Shown here: one piece after another, positions 34,444-46,000 of the stretch
Layout: the number at the start of each line of letters is the position of its first letter
How positions within the stretch are numbered: position 1 is the stretch's first letter
Source of the DNA: Maribacter_C sp047345145
GTDB lineage: Bacteria; Bacteroidota; Bacteroidia; Flavobacteriales; Flavobacteriaceae
NCBI RefSeq assembly: GCF_047345145.1
Contig: NZ_JBLFER010000002.1
Span: 744,001-808,000, forward strand
Direction of reading: 5' to 3'
DNA length: 64,000 nucleotides
Program-made: the position numbers and the translations under genes
Notes under the pieces: generated by a model
The model's database searches: none
Seen by the model: only the letters and a program-made list of their open reading frames with translations
What the model was told of the DNA's origin: nothing

Positions 34444-37400
34444 CTGTAAATCTGATTTCCTTTATTTGATCGTGTATTTGAAAACTACGAGAGCTATTTG
34501 ATAGATAGCCCGAACCGTAGTAGAATTCTTTTCTCAAAATCTTGCCATTTTCGAAATAAATATCGGCATATACGGTTTCTTTTGATGCATAAATTACTTC
34601 ATTATTTTCTTCGGATGTGTTTTTTATGAAAATTTTCAAGGGGCCATTATTATTTGCCACTAGAATTTGAAGTTCACCCTTACTATTTCTAATAGATGCC
34701 AACCCGCTTCCATCAAAGTCATTTACAAATCCACTTTTTTCCAAAGAAAGTGTTTCAAAGCTGCCATCTCCTTTCCCTTTTAAAACCAATCCTTTTAGTC
34801 CGTCATACCTTCCTGTAGCGACTTCGGTTGAATACGAATTACCTGTTAAAATGACGTCTTCCTTTCCATCTAAATCAATATCCTTAATTAGTATACCTTC
34901 AATCGGAGCAATTTGTGCAGCAATAGGTAAGTCACTTATTTTAAACTTTCCATCGCCTAAGTTCTCTAGGTAACTACTAGCAAAATTATGACTTTTCACC
35001 ACATAAGCATCCTTAAGTTCTTCTGGTAAAAAAGATTTTTCGAAGGGAGTTTCGGCGTATGATTTGTAAGTTTTAAATCGAGAACGCATGGCGCTAATTT
35101 GACGAATAAGTTCATCTCGTGTATGTGCGATATAGTTCTCATCTCCATTATAAAAACACATCACAGGATCGATATTTCCGTCTTTATCATAGTCCTTGGC
35201 ATAAATACAAAGGGGTTTGTCAGCGGATGCATGGTACTTGTGGTTGCGGCCAAGATTACCCAAAACGTAATCGGTATCACCATCACCATCAAAATCACCT
35301 CCATTAATACTATTCCACCAACCTTCTGTTTTTGTAAGACCAGTTTTGGATGTTTCGCGAACTAACTTTCCATTTTCATTATGGAAAAACTCAATTTGCA
35401 TAAACTCACCGACGACGATTAGGTCGGACCATCCGTCGGAATCATAATCTGTCCATAGGGCCGAAGTAACCATGGTGAGTTTATCCCAGCCTTTAACATC
35501 ATCACTTATATCTCTGAATTTAAGATTTTCAGCACCTTCATTCGAAAGGTTTTCTAATAAATAACTTTTTACAGGCATCGGATATTTTCCTGGGTCTACT
35601 CGTCCTCCAACAAATAAATCTAAATCTCCATCATGGTCAAAATCCACAGCATTGACGGTCGAACCGCTAATTTTTATTTCAGGGAGCGCATCTGATTTTG
35701 AAAAATCACCTTTTCCATTATTCAAATAAAGTCGGTCTTGATAAACCTCTTTTTCGGATAATTGCACCCCACCGCTCACTACATATAAATCTGAATGCCC
35801 ATCACTGTTGGCATCGAAGAATAGGGTTCCCATATCTTCAAATTCTGAATCAACGGACCAATCAGACATGGTGAATGAAGCATCATCTTTTTGAGTATAT
35901 AGAACTCCAGATTGCCCCGCGGCGCCTCCCACATAAAAATCTTCTAACCCATCATTATTTACATCTCCAACAGATACACCTGGGCCGTTTCTGGAATGCA
36001 TGTGTGGAATAATAGGTTGAAGTTTAAAGTCAACCACGTTGTCTTCTAGGTGATGAAAAGTGGTATCTAATATTGTCAAAACCTCTGAAAATAAAGATTT
36101 TTGAAAGGATGTTTCCATAGGAACTTCTTCCTCCGATGCGTTTTGATAATCGATAGTCAATACTTGATCAGCTGATATGTTTTCGAGTAACTCAAATGAA
36201 TCATCAGGCCACAAAATTTCAATACTTTCCACATTGACATCTTGGCCTAAGCCAAAGTGCAGAGTAGGATCGACACTAGATTCATAGCCCCTACTAAGGA
36301 AATATTGCTCATGCTGACTTCCTGTTTTAGTGGTTAATTTTATTTTTGTTCCAATGCCTTGAAGATTTCCTTTCTTCCCATTTAGTTTGATTTGCAGATA
36401 ATGATTTGTTTTTTCTTTGGAATTCTTATTCTCATAGACAAAGGCGGGTTGGTTGACATTATTGATCACTAAATCTAAATCTCCATCATTATCTAAATCC
36501 GCATATGCCGCTCCGTTAGAACAACTTGCATCGGTTATTCCCCAATTTTCAGAAACTTTTTCAAAGGTCGAATCACCATTATTTTTATAAGCATAGTTGT
36601 TTAGTTTAGCTGGCGGAAGTGCCTTAATAGAGCTTAATTTCTGATTGATTTTGGCATCCCACTCACCCAGCGGATTATCATATATACCCTGATAGTGAAT
36701 GTAGTCAAGGTCACCTAAGTCACGAAGAAATCCATTCGTAATGTATAAATCTTTGTATCCGTCGTTATCATAATCTGCGAACAGTGAACTCCAACTCCAA
36801 TCTGTACTGCTTAACCTAGCCATATTTCCTATTTCAGCAAATTTCCCCTCGCCTAAATTAAGTTGTAATGTATTTCTGCTGTATTGGGCTTGGTAACCAG
36901 CAGCTAGCATCATTTGAAAACGATCATATCCCGTGGAAGAAATAATCAATTTTTGTCTTTCGTTTTCTTCGGGACGCATATCGAGGACCATGATATCTGG
37001 TTTACCATTATTGTCGATGTCTGTAATTGCGTTCCCCATTCCTGCATAGGAAGTGTGGTTGATATAGTCAGCGATTTGATCTTTAAAAGTGCCATCTCCT
37101 TGATTTATATATAGAATATCGTTCCCAATAAAATCGTTGGAAATATAAATGTCAGGCCAAGAATCTCCATTTATATCTGATATACCTACACCTAGTCCGT
37201 AACCTTCGACTAAGATGCCCGCTTCTTGTGATACCTCGGTAAATTTTCCATTGCCTTCATTGCGATAGAGACGGTCGTTACTTACAGACGATCCGTCAAG
37301 TATTCTAGGGTTACTAGAATTCACTTTGTTTTCGTAGGCAGCAGGATTCACTAAGAGATACATATCTAAATCTCCGTCTTTGTCATAATCAAAAAAGGCA

Positions 37401-37906
37401 GAATGCATGGATTGACGCGTATCTGCTAAACCATAATCTTTTGCTTTCTCAGTAAAAGTTAAATCACCATTATTGATATAAAGCAGATTTGCTCGTTGGG
37501 GTTCCGCAGCCCCTCCAGAAACGGCAACATATATGTCTAGAAATCCATCTTGATTAACATCAACCATTGTCGCGCCTGTTCCCCAGCTGTTGTTCAAGAG
37601 ACCAGATTTTTCTGTAACATCTTCGAATTTGAAGTTCCCTTTGTTGAGGTATAAACGGCCCGAAACCATATTACCACTGAAGTAAACATCGGTTAGTCCG
37701 TCGTTATTCATATCTCCTACAGCAACACCAGCTCCAGTATATATATTCATATACTGAAATACATTTATGCTATCATTCTCTATGATTTCATTATTAAAAT
37801 TGATGCCCGTTTGTGACGCATCAAGTAAATGAAAGCGTTGCGATTTCTTAGATTCGCAAGAGCTAAAGACAACGATTAGACTTAATAAGATTCCTATCCT
37901 TCTCAT
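34394..37906 (-). CDS. FG-GAP/VCBS repeat and ASPIC/UnbV lipoprotein (copy 2)
   Basis: 1170 residues: lipoprotein signal (Cys17 in VVFSSCES), then many calcium-type FG-GAP repeats (VGDMNNDGLTDVYFSGN, DVNQDGFLDIYVAVSG, DYDKDGDLDMYLLVN) predicted to form one or two beta-propellers, an ASPIC/UnbV domain in the centre (about 530-600: GIGTKIKLTTKTGSQ... LHFGLGQDVNVESIEILWPDD), and a second propeller. About half of its length aligns to the next gene along the whole chain. Both are surface or periplasmic binding proteins in a SusC/D operon. Ligand unknown. Confidence 0.9.
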   Translation of the reverse strand: MRRIGILLSLIVVFSSCESKKSQRFHLLDASQTGINFNNEIIENDSINVFQYMNIYTGAGVAVGDMNNDGLTDVYFSGNMVSGRLYLNKGNFKFEDVTEKSGLLNNSWGTGATMVDVNQDGFLDIYVAVSGGAAEPQRANLLYINNGDLTFTEKAKDYGLADTRQSMHSAFFDYDKDGDLDMYLLVNPAAYENKVNSSNPRILDGSSVSNDRLYRNEGNGKFTEVSQEAGILVEGYGLGVGISDINGDSWPDIYISNDFIGNDILYINQGDGTFKDQIADYINHTSYAGMGNAITDIDNNGKPDIMVLDMRPEENERQKLIISSTGYDRFQMMLAAGYQAQYSRNTLQLNLGEGKFAEIGNMARLSSTDWSWSSLFADYDNDGYKDLYITNGFLRDLGDLDYIHYQGIYDNPLGEWDAKINQKLSSIKALPPAKLNNYAYKNNGDSTFEKVSENWGITDASCSNGAAYADLDNDGDLDLVINNVNQPAFVYENKNSKEKTNHYLQIKLNGKKGNLQGIGTKIKLTTKTGSQHEQYFLSRGYESSVDPTLHFGLGQDVNVESIEILWPDDSFELLENISADQVLTIDYQNASEEEVPMETSFQKSLFSEVLTILDTTFHHLEDNVVDFKLQPIIPHMHSRNGPGVSVGDVNNDGLEDFYVGGAAGQSGVLYTQKDDASFTMSDWSVDSEFEDMGTLFFDANSDGHSDLYVVSGGVQLSEKEVYQDRLYLNNGKGDFSKSDALPEIKISGSTVNAVDFDHDGDLDLFVGGRVDPGKYPMPVKSYLLENLSNEGAENLKFRDISDDVKGWDKLTMVTSALWTDYDSDGWSDLIVVGEFMQIEFFHNENGKLVRETSKTGLTKTEGWWNSINGGDFDGDGDTDYVLGNLGRNHKYHASADKPLCIYAKDYDKDGNIDPVMCFYNGDENYIAHTRDELIRQISAMRSRFKTYKSYAETPFEKSFLPEELKDAYVVKSHNFASSYLENLGDGKFKISDLPIAAQIAPIEGILIKDIDLDGKEDVILTGNSYSTEVATGRYDGLKGLVLKGKGDGSFETLSLEKSGFVNDFDGSGLASIRNSKGELQILVANNNGPLKIFIKNTSEENNEVIYASKETVYADIYFENGKILRKEFYYGSGYLSNSSRSFQIHDQIKEIRFTDAAGKTKTVYTNSKIN

Positions 37907-40900
37907 TGCTCTACCAAAATTTCTCTTTCATTTCCACTGATATCAATAACCCGAATAGTACTAGCATTTTTTGGGATCAATAGCTTTCTACTGCCTTGCG
38001 AGAGATAACTTGAGCCGAAATGGAATTCTTTTTTCTGAATCTTTCCATTTTCGAATTCTATTAAAGCGCCTACATCATTTGTTGAGGGTAAAAATATCTT
38101 TTGCCCCTCAATCCTTCTTGAGTGAGTTTTCAACTTCTCATTGTTTATTCCTGAAATAGTTAACTCTTGGTTATTTGTAAATATGTTGACTTGGCTTTTA
38201 GCATCTCCCAACACGAAAAAACCGCTTTTACTGACATCAACACTTTCAAAATTTCCTTTTCCATCTCCCTGAAGTAACCAACCAATAGAGGCATCGTAGC
38301 GACCTGTAAAGACCTCTCCACTATAAAAATTGCCAACGATTAAAGCATCTAGATTTCCGTCTTGATTGTAGTCGCGTGTGGTCATTCCGTACATGGGTGC
38401 GATCTGAGCTTTTATGGGTAATTCATGGAGTTCGAATTTGCCATCTCCTAAATTTTCAAGGTAGCTGTTCTTAAAAGTCTCACTTTTTACGACGTGCGCT
38501 TCTGCTATTTCTTCTTTGGTAAATGACTCTTCAAAAGTGGCATTCGCATAATCAGAATAGGTGCGGAAACGAACTCGCATCGCATTAATTTGATCGATAA
38601 GATCATTTCTTGAATGTGCAATATAATTTTCACCATCAACGTAGTAACACATTACAGGATCAATTTGACCATTCTTGTCATAATCACTGGCGTAGATGCA
38701 TAGTGGTTCTTGTGCACTTGCCTTATATCTTGAATTTAGTCCTAAGTTACCTAGTAAATAGTCGGTATCACCATCATTGTCAAAATCGCCTGAAGTAATG
38801 CTATTCCACCAACCGTTTGTATTATGTAAACCAGAATTTTCGGTTACTTCCGCTAACTGACCAGAAGTGTTTTGAAAAAAGCGAATAGACATAAATTCGC
38901 CAACCACTATTAGATCAGGCCAAGAATCGTTGTTGAAATCTGTCCATAATGCGGAGGTCACCATTCCTAAGTCCTTAAAAACCTGGTTAATGGATTGACT
39001 GTCTTTTATAAACTGGATTTTACCAGATGTACTTTCATTTTTAAGTAAAACACTTTCTTGAGGCATAGGATATTCTCCTGGGCGCACTCTACCTCCAATA
39101 AAGAGATCAATATCACCATCTTTATCATAGTCAGCTCCGTTTACGGTAGAACCACTAGCATAAGATACTGGGAGTGCATTAACTTTTGCGAACTCGCCTG
39201 AACCGTCGTTTTGATAAATACGGTCTTGATATAAAGGATTTCCATTTTCATGGGATGAACCGCCACTCACGACATATAGATCTTGATCATTATCACCGTC
39301 GGCATCAAAAAGCAAGACACCCATATCTTCATAGTTTTCATCTTTTAGGATTTTTTCTGTAAAAGTTCCATCTGCTTGTTGAATTTTTAGGACTCCTGCC
39401 TGACCTGAGGCACCACCAATATAAAGATCTTCCAAACCATCTCCATTTACATCGCCAACCGCCATGCCAGGGCCATTTTTAGAATGCATATGAGGGAGAA
39501 GAGCTTGTACTTTATAGTCGACAAATTCGTTTTCTTGATGTGTAAATGCTAATCCGATACTATCCATTTCTTGGAATAACTGTGATTCCTTTTTTTTCTT
39601 TTGGAGCTCTTTTTTAACTGCATCGATTTGATGAAGAACAATTTCTTGATTCGTTTTGACCTGCTTTAGAACTTGCTCGTTTCCATTCGGCCAAGTAACT
39701 TTTACACTATCAACTTGAGCTACATTTCCTAATCCGAAATGAAGCGAGTTTTCCACTGTAGAAAGGTATCCCCGATAGGGAGTAAAATATTGTTTTTGTA
39801 ATTGACCGCCATAAAAGATTTCGACCTGACTGCCAATACCTTCTATATTAGGGGAGATACCTTTAAAATGAAATTTCAGATAGGAATTTGTGCTGTCAAT
39901 TTTTGTATTGTTCTCAAATATACCCGCAGGATCGTCAATATTATTTATTACTAAGTCCAAATCGCCGTCATTATCAAGATCAGCATAGGCGGAGCCATTT
40001 GAATAGGTCGGTTTTGTAAAACCCGATTTTTTGGATATATCTTTAAATTGAAGATTTCCTTCATTTTTATAAAGATAATTGTGAAGTTTGATGCCGGGTA
40101 ATTTGTTTAGAGCTTCCAAGCGTTGTTTGCGATTAGCTTCTTCTGTACCCATGGTTAAAACTTTGTTTCCATACACCATGAAATCAAGATTGGTAATGTC
40201 TTGTCGATACCCGTTGGTAATGAAAAGGTCTTTTTGTCCGTCATGATCATAGTCGGCAAACAAGGCACTCCAACTCCATTCTGTGGCAGAAATTCCAGCA
40301 CTTTGTCCTATTTCGCTAAAGGAGCCGTTTCCATTATTTAACTGAAGTGTATTTCGAATATATTGCGGTTGGTAACCATCATCACGAGCGTTTTGAAACT
40401 CATCATAATTATTACCCATCATAGTAAGTTTCCAACGTTTGTTATCTGGGGGTAGCATGTCAAGAACTACTACATCCATAAGACCGTCATTATTAATATC
40501 AGCTATATCGTTCCCCATGCCATTGAAGGTAAGGTGCTGCATGTAGTTGTCAATTTCATTATTGAAAGTTCCATCCTTTTGGTTGATATATAGAAAATCA
40601 TCCGTTAGGAAATCATTTGACACATAAATATCTGGCCAGCCATCTTGATTCATGTCGCAAACTTCAACACCTAAACCAAAACCTTCAATAAGAATATTTG
40701 CTTCTTTAGAAACCTCGGTGTAGGTTTCGTCGCCATTATTTCTGAATAACTTGTCTGCAGATGGTGCTTTGCCCGTTCGATCTTTAGGTCTCGATGTATT
40801 TCGATTAAAATCAACTAGTGCATTGCTCAATAAATACATGTCTAAATCTCCATCACCATCGTAATCAAAGAAGTTCGCTTGAACGGAATAACTTTCATCG

Positions 40901-41424
40901 TCTAAGCCCCATTTTTTAGCCTCTTCCGTGAATTCTAGTTTACCGTCTTGAACACCATTATTGATAAATAGAAGATTAGCTCTTTCGGAGCCTGTAGAGC
41001 CTCTAGGACCTCCTCTACAAATATAAATATCAGGATAGCCATCTTGATTGATGTCTATTATGGAAACCCCATTAGACCAATTCTTAGAGCCAGAATTAGA
41101 GGCTTCTGTAATATCTTCAAACTTAAAATCGCCAAGATTATGATAAAGCCGATTGCTTACCATATTTCCGGTGAAGTATAAATCTTGTAAGCCGTCTTGA
41201 TCAAAATCAGCAACTGCTACGCCTGCACCATTGTACATATACTCAAATTCAAGTACGCTTGGCTCCCCGCCAATGACTAAGGCATTATTAAAAGTAACTC
41301 CTGTATGCTTAGAAGATAATTCGGAAAATAAATTGTTCTCAACTTTTTGGCAAGAGCTAAGGCTGATAGCAAAGCCAAGCCAAATTGCGAAAAGAAATCG
41401 TCTTTTTTTATTCTTTGGGAGCAT
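37903..41424 (-). CDS. FG-GAP/VCBS repeat and ASPIC/UnbV lipoprotein (copy 1)
   Basis: 1173 residues with the same architecture as the following gene: lipidated Cys25 (SLSSCQ), FG-GAP repeats with DxDxDG-type Ca loops (DFDQDGLQDLYFTGN, DINQDGYPDIYICRGG, DYDGDGDLDMYLLSN), a central ASPIC/UnbV domain (GIGSQVEIFYGGQLQ, LHFGLGNVAQVDSVKVTWPNG) and a second repeat block. A 4-bp ATGA-like overlap links it to copy 2. It starts 32 bp after an intrinsic terminator that follows susD, so it is probably made at lower level than SusC/D. Confidence 0.9.
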   Translation of the reverse strand: MLPKNKKRRFLFAIWLGFAISLSSCQKVENNLFSELSSKHTGVTFNNALVIGGEPSVLEFEYMYNGAGVAVADFDQDGLQDLYFTGNMVSNRLYHNLGDFKFEDITEASNSGSKNWSNGVSIIDINQDGYPDIYICRGGPRGSTGSERANLLFINNGVQDGKLEFTEEAKKWGLDDESYSVQANFFDYDGDGDLDMYLLSNALVDFNRNTSRPKDRTGKAPSADKLFRNNGDETYTEVSKEANILIEGFGLGVEVCDMNQDGWPDIYVSNDFLTDDFLYINQKDGTFNNEIDNYMQHLTFNGMGNDIADINNDGLMDVVVLDMLPPDNKRWKLTMMGNNYDEFQNARDDGYQPQYIRNTLQLNNGNGSFSEIGQSAGISATEWSWSALFADYDHDGQKDLFITNGYRQDITNLDFMVYGNKVLTMGTEEANRKQRLEALNKLPGIKLHNYLYKNEGNLQFKDISKKSGFTKPTYSNGSAYADLDNDGDLDLVINNIDDPAGIFENNTKIDSTNSYLKFHFKGISPNIEGIGSQVEIFYGGQLQKQYFTPYRGYLSTVENSLHFGLGNVAQVDSVKVTWPNGNEQVLKQVKTNQEIVLHQIDAVKKELQKKKKESQLFQEMDSIGLAFTHQENEFVDYKVQALLPHMHSKNGPGMAVGDVNGDGLEDLYIGGASGQAGVLKIQQADGTFTEKILKDENYEDMGVLLFDADGDNDQDLYVVSGGSSHENGNPLYQDRIYQNDGSGEFAKVNALPVSYASGSTVNGADYDKDGDIDLFIGGRVRPGEYPMPQESVLLKNESTSGKIQFIKDSQSINQVFKDLGMVTSALWTDFNNDSWPDLIVVGEFMSIRFFQNTSGQLAEVTENSGLHNTNGWWNSITSGDFDNDGDTDYLLGNLGLNSRYKASAQEPLCIYASDYDKNGQIDPVMCYYVDGENYIAHSRNDLIDQINAMRVRFRTYSDYANATFEESFTKEEIAEAHVVKSETFKNSYLENLGDGKFELHELPIKAQIAPMYGMTTRDYNQDGNLDALIVGNFYSGEVFTGRYDASIGWLLQGDGKGNFESVDVSKSGFFVLGDAKSQVNIFTNNQELTISGINNEKLKTHSRRIEGQKIFLPSTNDVGALIEFENGKIQKKEFHFGSSYLSQGSRKLLIPKNASTIRVIDISGNEREILVEQ

Positions 41425-41455
41425 CTGACGAATATAATTACAAAGGATTAAAAAA

Positions 41456-41489
41456 AGGAATCCAATCTCTTAAAATAGATTGGATTCCT
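41456..41489 (-). terminator. Intrinsic terminator after susD-like gene
   Basis: A perfect 13-bp stem AGGAATCCAATCT / AGATTGGATTCCT with an 8-nt loop. On the minus strand it is directly followed by seven T residues, a classical intrinsic terminator. It sits between the SusD and the first UnbV gene with no obvious promoter after it, suggesting partial read-through. Confidence 0.8.
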
Positions 41490-41520
41490 CTTATAGATAC
41501 AAAATGACTAGTGTTCTGTA

Positions 41521-43074
41521 TTAGTAACCAGCATTTTGATTTAGCATACCTCCTGAGCGATCTATTTCAGACTGTGGGAAAGGAAAAACATTATATCTGT
41601 CATCCCAAGCAGCTCCGAAAACCTGAGATCCAATACCCCATCTTGTAATATCAAACCATCTATGTGGTTCTGTAGCTAATTCAAGCCTTCTTTCGTTCAT
41701 TAGTGCAGTTAATGGGTCCGCGTCCATTGGAGCCATTGCTGCGGTTAACCCTGCTCTGTCTCTAATGTCTTGAATTTGCTGAACAGCAATACCTAAATCA
41801 CCACCACCTCTTATCAAAGCTTCAGCATATAGCAATTTCAACTCTCCAAATCTTAACCAACGTTCATTGTTAAAATCTGCTTGACCGTTAGGTGCATGAT
41901 TTCCCGCGACAGTATTATTTTGACCTCTATATTTTTTCAAGGTTAGGCCATTTGCAGACCACGAATCGTCGTAAGGCAACTCTTGTTGGCCACCGCCGTC
42001 ATACGTGTAATACATATCACCAGCTTGATAGAATATAGATTGAGCCCTAAGATCACCTGCTTCGAAAGCATCAACTAAATCCTGCGTTGGTGCCCACCAA
42101 CCTAGTTTGCCTGCAGGAGCACCATTACCGGCATCCCAGTACCAACCCCTGCCAGTACCTTGAGAAGCTTTGAAATCTTCAGAGTGCGTATCATCAAATA
42201 CCCAAAGGTTGTCATCTGAAAAAGGACCACCATATTGTACCTCAAAAATCGATTCCGCATTATTTTCAGTGTTGAAATTGAAGTTGTCTTCGTAATTAGG
42301 CATTAACATATAAGGGCCATTGTCAACGACATCTGCTAAAGCTGGAATAGCGGCTACCCAATCTTCTTTCCAAACATTTACTTTTCCAATATATGAACGA
42401 GCTGCCCATGCAGTTGCTCTACCCGTATTACCACTATCCCATGAGTCGGGCAATCCTGCGGCTGCGTCGGCAAAATCTGCTAAAATAGCTGTGTAAAGTG
42501 CATCTTGCGTTGCATTAGGTAATGCTTGGTCATTAATTCCAGTTTTAATTTCCAAAGCTGCGGGAGGAGTGCCAAACATTTTTAAGGCTTGAAAGTGGAA
42601 CCAGGCTCTTAAGAATTTAGCTTCTGCAGCTAAAACTGTTTTATCTTCCGCTGTTAAATCATTTTCGCCCTCCATATTTTGAAGCACCAAATTTGCTCTA
42701 AAAATACCTTCGTAAAGTTGCGTGTATGCTGCTGCATACGGCACATCACTAGCTCGAATCTGTAACGCGTCGATGTCTTGTGAAATTTGATCAGAGGTCA
42801 GTGGATCGGCTGCTACATCATCGGTTATTACCATAGATAATTTCCAGAATTCTCCTCGCTCTGACAGTGTTTCAGTACTGGTTCCCCAGAGATCTTGTAT
42901 TGAAGAGTAAGAGGCAAAAATGGCTCCGTCAAAATCAGTTCTGGTTTTATAAAAAGTATCTGCCGTCAAACGATCTAACGGTTGAAGATCAAGTTCGTCG
43001 CTACACGAGAATATGCCGACTAAGAGGCAAAGCCCTGCAACTAGTATTTGTGCTTTTTTCATAATGTATTTCAT
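41521..43074 (-). CDS. SusD/RagB family outer-membrane nutrient-binding lipoprotein
   Basis: 517 residues: lipoprotein signal with Cys24 in VGIFSCSD, then the SusD N-terminal helices (LDRLTADTFYKTRTDFDGAIFASYSSIQDLW), the TPR-like core (AEAKFLRAWFHFQALKMFG, YIGKVNVWKEDW) and the family C-terminal end (ELATEPHRWFDITRWG, NVFPFPQSEIDRSGGMLNQNAGY). It forms the lid of the SusC transporter encoded 14 bp upstream. The size and end are complete. Ligand cannot be read; the locus context is unusual (UnbV proteins rather than glycoside hydrolases). Confidence 0.93.
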   Translation of the reverse strand: MKYIMKKAQILVAGLCLLVGIFSCSDELDLQPLDRLTADTFYKTRTDFDGAIFASYSSIQDLWGTSTETLSERGEFWKLSMVITDDVAADPLTSDQISQDIDALQIRASDVPYAAAYTQLYEGIFRANLVLQNMEGENDLTAEDKTVLAAEAKFLRAWFHFQALKMFGTPPAALEIKTGINDQALPNATQDALYTAILADFADAAAGLPDSWDSGNTGRATAWAARSYIGKVNVWKEDWVAAIPALADVVDNGPYMLMPNYEDNFNFNTENNAESIFEVQYGGPFSDDNLWVFDDTHSEDFKASQGTGRGWYWDAGNGAPAGKLGWWAPTQDLVDAFEAGDLRAQSIFYQAGDMYYTYDGGGQQELPYDDSWSANGLTLKKYRGQNNTVAGNHAPNGQADFNNERWLRFGELKLLYAEALIRGGGDLGIAVQQIQDIRDRAGLTAAMAPMDADPLTALMNERRLELATEPHRWFDITRWGIGSQVFGAAWDDRYNVFPFPQSEIDRSGGMLNQNAGY

Positions 43075-43088
43075 AACTATTTATATTA

Positions 43089-46000
43089 TTAATTAAAGGT
43101 AACTGACCAACCTACTTGAATAATTCTAGGAAAGGGAGAGGCCCCACCATCTTGGCCAGTAGCCAAAGTGAAATCACCTTTTTGGAAACTCTGTGTACGT
43201 CCGACTTCAGGGTCATATCCTGTATATTTTGTGAAGGTGGCCAAGTTCTGTGCGCCTACATAAAATCGCATATTCGATATGAAATCTTTACTCCATGATC
43301 GTAATTTGTCTTGAGACAAGCTATATCCTAATTGAATGTTCTGAATACGAAGATATCCAGCATCCTCAACCCAACGATCAGAGAAACGGTTATTGCCGTT
43401 AGGATCGTTAGCTACTAATCTAGGATTTGAGCTTGAATTTGTAGATCCTTCCGATGTCCAGCGGTCTAGAACTTGTGTGCTAAAATTACCTGTGCCTGAG
43501 TAACCTTCTAATCCAATTCTAGCAGAATTATATACTTGCTTGTTTCCAACTCCTCTGAAATTTACAGAAAAATCTAAGCCTTTGTACTCTGCATTGAAAT
43601 TGAAACCATAAAAGAATCCTGGAAATGGATTACCAATAATGGTTCGGTCATCGGCATTAACTTGACCATCACCATTTACATCAACAAAACGAACATCACC
43701 TGGAGATGGGGTTCCGTTTGCATCAGGCAAGGCGGCTGCTACTTCAGCAGCATTTTGGTAAAGACCATCTGTTTTGTATCCATAGAAATGGCCAAGACTT
43801 TCACCAACGATAGTTCTATGTGTTTGTTGGCCACCAATACCACTAATGATTTGTGGAATAGGGCCTAAGTCGGTAACTTCATTTTTAACAGTTGTAATGT
43901 TTCCTCCAAAGTTATAGTTGAAATCTCCTATTTGATCTCCATAGTTAAATGAGAATTCTATACCAGAGTTTTTGATTTGCCCAATATTCGCATCGGCTGA
44001 TAAAAAGAAACCAGAAACAAATGGAAGTGGAAAACCAAGAAGTACATCATCTGTAGTTTTGTTGTAATAGTCAATTGTTGCAGATAATTTATTATCTAAA
44101 AAACTTGCATCTAAACCAATATCAAATTGAGTACTTGTTTCCCATTTTAGATCTTCATTGGCAAATGTTGTAGGAGCAGGAGCGATAACACTTCCTTGAT
44201 CGTCTCCTACTACATAGCGTATGTTATTGTCAATGGCACTTAAATAAGCAAAATTCAAACCTGTGAATTGATTACCAGATTGGCCCCAGCCTGCTCTAAT
44301 CTTAAGCTCGTTGACGGCTGAACTTTCTGGAAAGAAATCTTCGTCAGTAATTCTCCAACCTAACGAAACAGATGGAAATATTTGATCTCTATTTCCGGGA
44401 GCAAATCTTGATGTGGCATCACGTCTCATGTTGAAGGTTGCCAAATATTTACCTTGATAGTTATACGTCAAACGACCTAACCATCCTTGTAAAGTCCATA
44501 AATCTGCTTCATTAGCTCCAGCAACAGCATTACCAGTAGAAGCAAAATTTTCATTAAATAAATCACGACCTTGAAGTCTTACTTTATCAAAACGAAATTT
44601 AGTCTGCTCAAAACCGAAAAGAGCTCCGATATTATGGTCACCATCGCCAAAGGTTTTATCATATTGTAGTGTTGCTGCACTTGTTAAGGTTAATTCTATT
44701 GGTCGTGATGAAACTAATAACGAAGATCCTGTTTGATTGGCTAATGTAGCTGTACTGGTAAAATACTCGCCAACACCGACATTATAATCAGCACCTAAAG
44801 AGGTTCTTAATTTCAAACCGTCAAATATTCCTAGTTCACCATAAAAGTTAGCAAGTATTTTTCGTGTTTGAATGGTCGTTTTAGTAAAGCGATCATCAGT
44901 GTTAAACAAAGAGTTGGTTGCACTTGCTCCGCCAGTAGTTGAAGGATCTATAAGGTTGTATCCGAATGAACCATCACCAAATGGCTGATAATATGGAGCG
45001 TTGGCAGCTGACCCGAATCCAGCGAATATACCTTGCTCACTTTGAACTTGACGATCAGTTTGACTGATTAATATTGATTCTCCGAACTTTAGTCTTTTGC
45101 CTACTTTAATATCAGAATTCGCTTTGAACGAGTAACGAGTAAAAGCTTGTTGTCTTTCAATACCCTCTTGATCTAAATACCCCCCTGAAATAAAATAATT
45201 TGCTTTTTCGCTACCACCACTAACAGTGACGTTATGGTTTTGTACAAGTCCATTTTTGAAAACCAAATCTTGCCAATCCACAGTTGGGCTTCCACTGAAT
45301 GCAGAAAAATCATTTCCTAACTGTCCCTGAATGTCAATAAATTGTTCAACATTAAGAACATCGATTCTATCGCGAGTACTGGCATTTGATACGTAGCCAT
45401 CATAGGTAACCTTAGCATCACCAGCAGTTCCTCTTTTGGTGGTAACTATAATTACACCGTTAGCCGCTCTCGCTCCATAAATAGCAGTTGAAGCAGCGTC
45501 TTTTAAAACATCAATAGATTTAATGTCATTTGCGTTAAGACCGGCCAATGGGTTTGAGTCAGTAGTTGATGAGGTGTTAACCGTAATGTTGGTGGTTTGA
45601 ACAATAGGTACTCCATCGATAACCCATAAAGGATCATTTACACCAGGAGAGCCTATGCCACGAATACGAACACTTATAGGGGCGCCTGGATCACCACTTC
45701 TATTAGTTATGTTTACACCAGATATTGTTCCTGCCAAGGCTTGGTCAGGACTGGTAAGGGGTTTGGATACAATGTCTGAGGACCCGATGGAGCCAACAGC
45801 TCCTGTAAGATCCGCCTTTCTTTGTGTACCATACCCTACAACAACCACTTCGCTAAGGGCTTGGGCATCTTCTTGCATTACAACATTTATTGAAGATCTG
45901 CCATCAATGGCAACTTCTTGTGCTGAGTACCCAACATAAGAAAAAATCAAAGTATTTGAACCATCGGGAACATCAATAGAGTAGTTGCCATCAAAATCGG

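Noticed and set aside
35119..35307. Plus-strand frame rich in His and Tyr
   Set aside because: Mirror of Asp/Gly-rich FG-GAP repeats on the minus strand.
34394..41424. Possible calcium-binding repeat toxin or adhesin reading of the two large proteins
   Set aside because: The central ASPIC/UnbV domain and lipoprotein signals fit the UnbV family; no RTX or secretion signal was seen.
45655..45939. Plus-strand frame of 94 residues
   Set aside because: Lies antisense within the SusC plug-domain coding region, which has clear family motifs.
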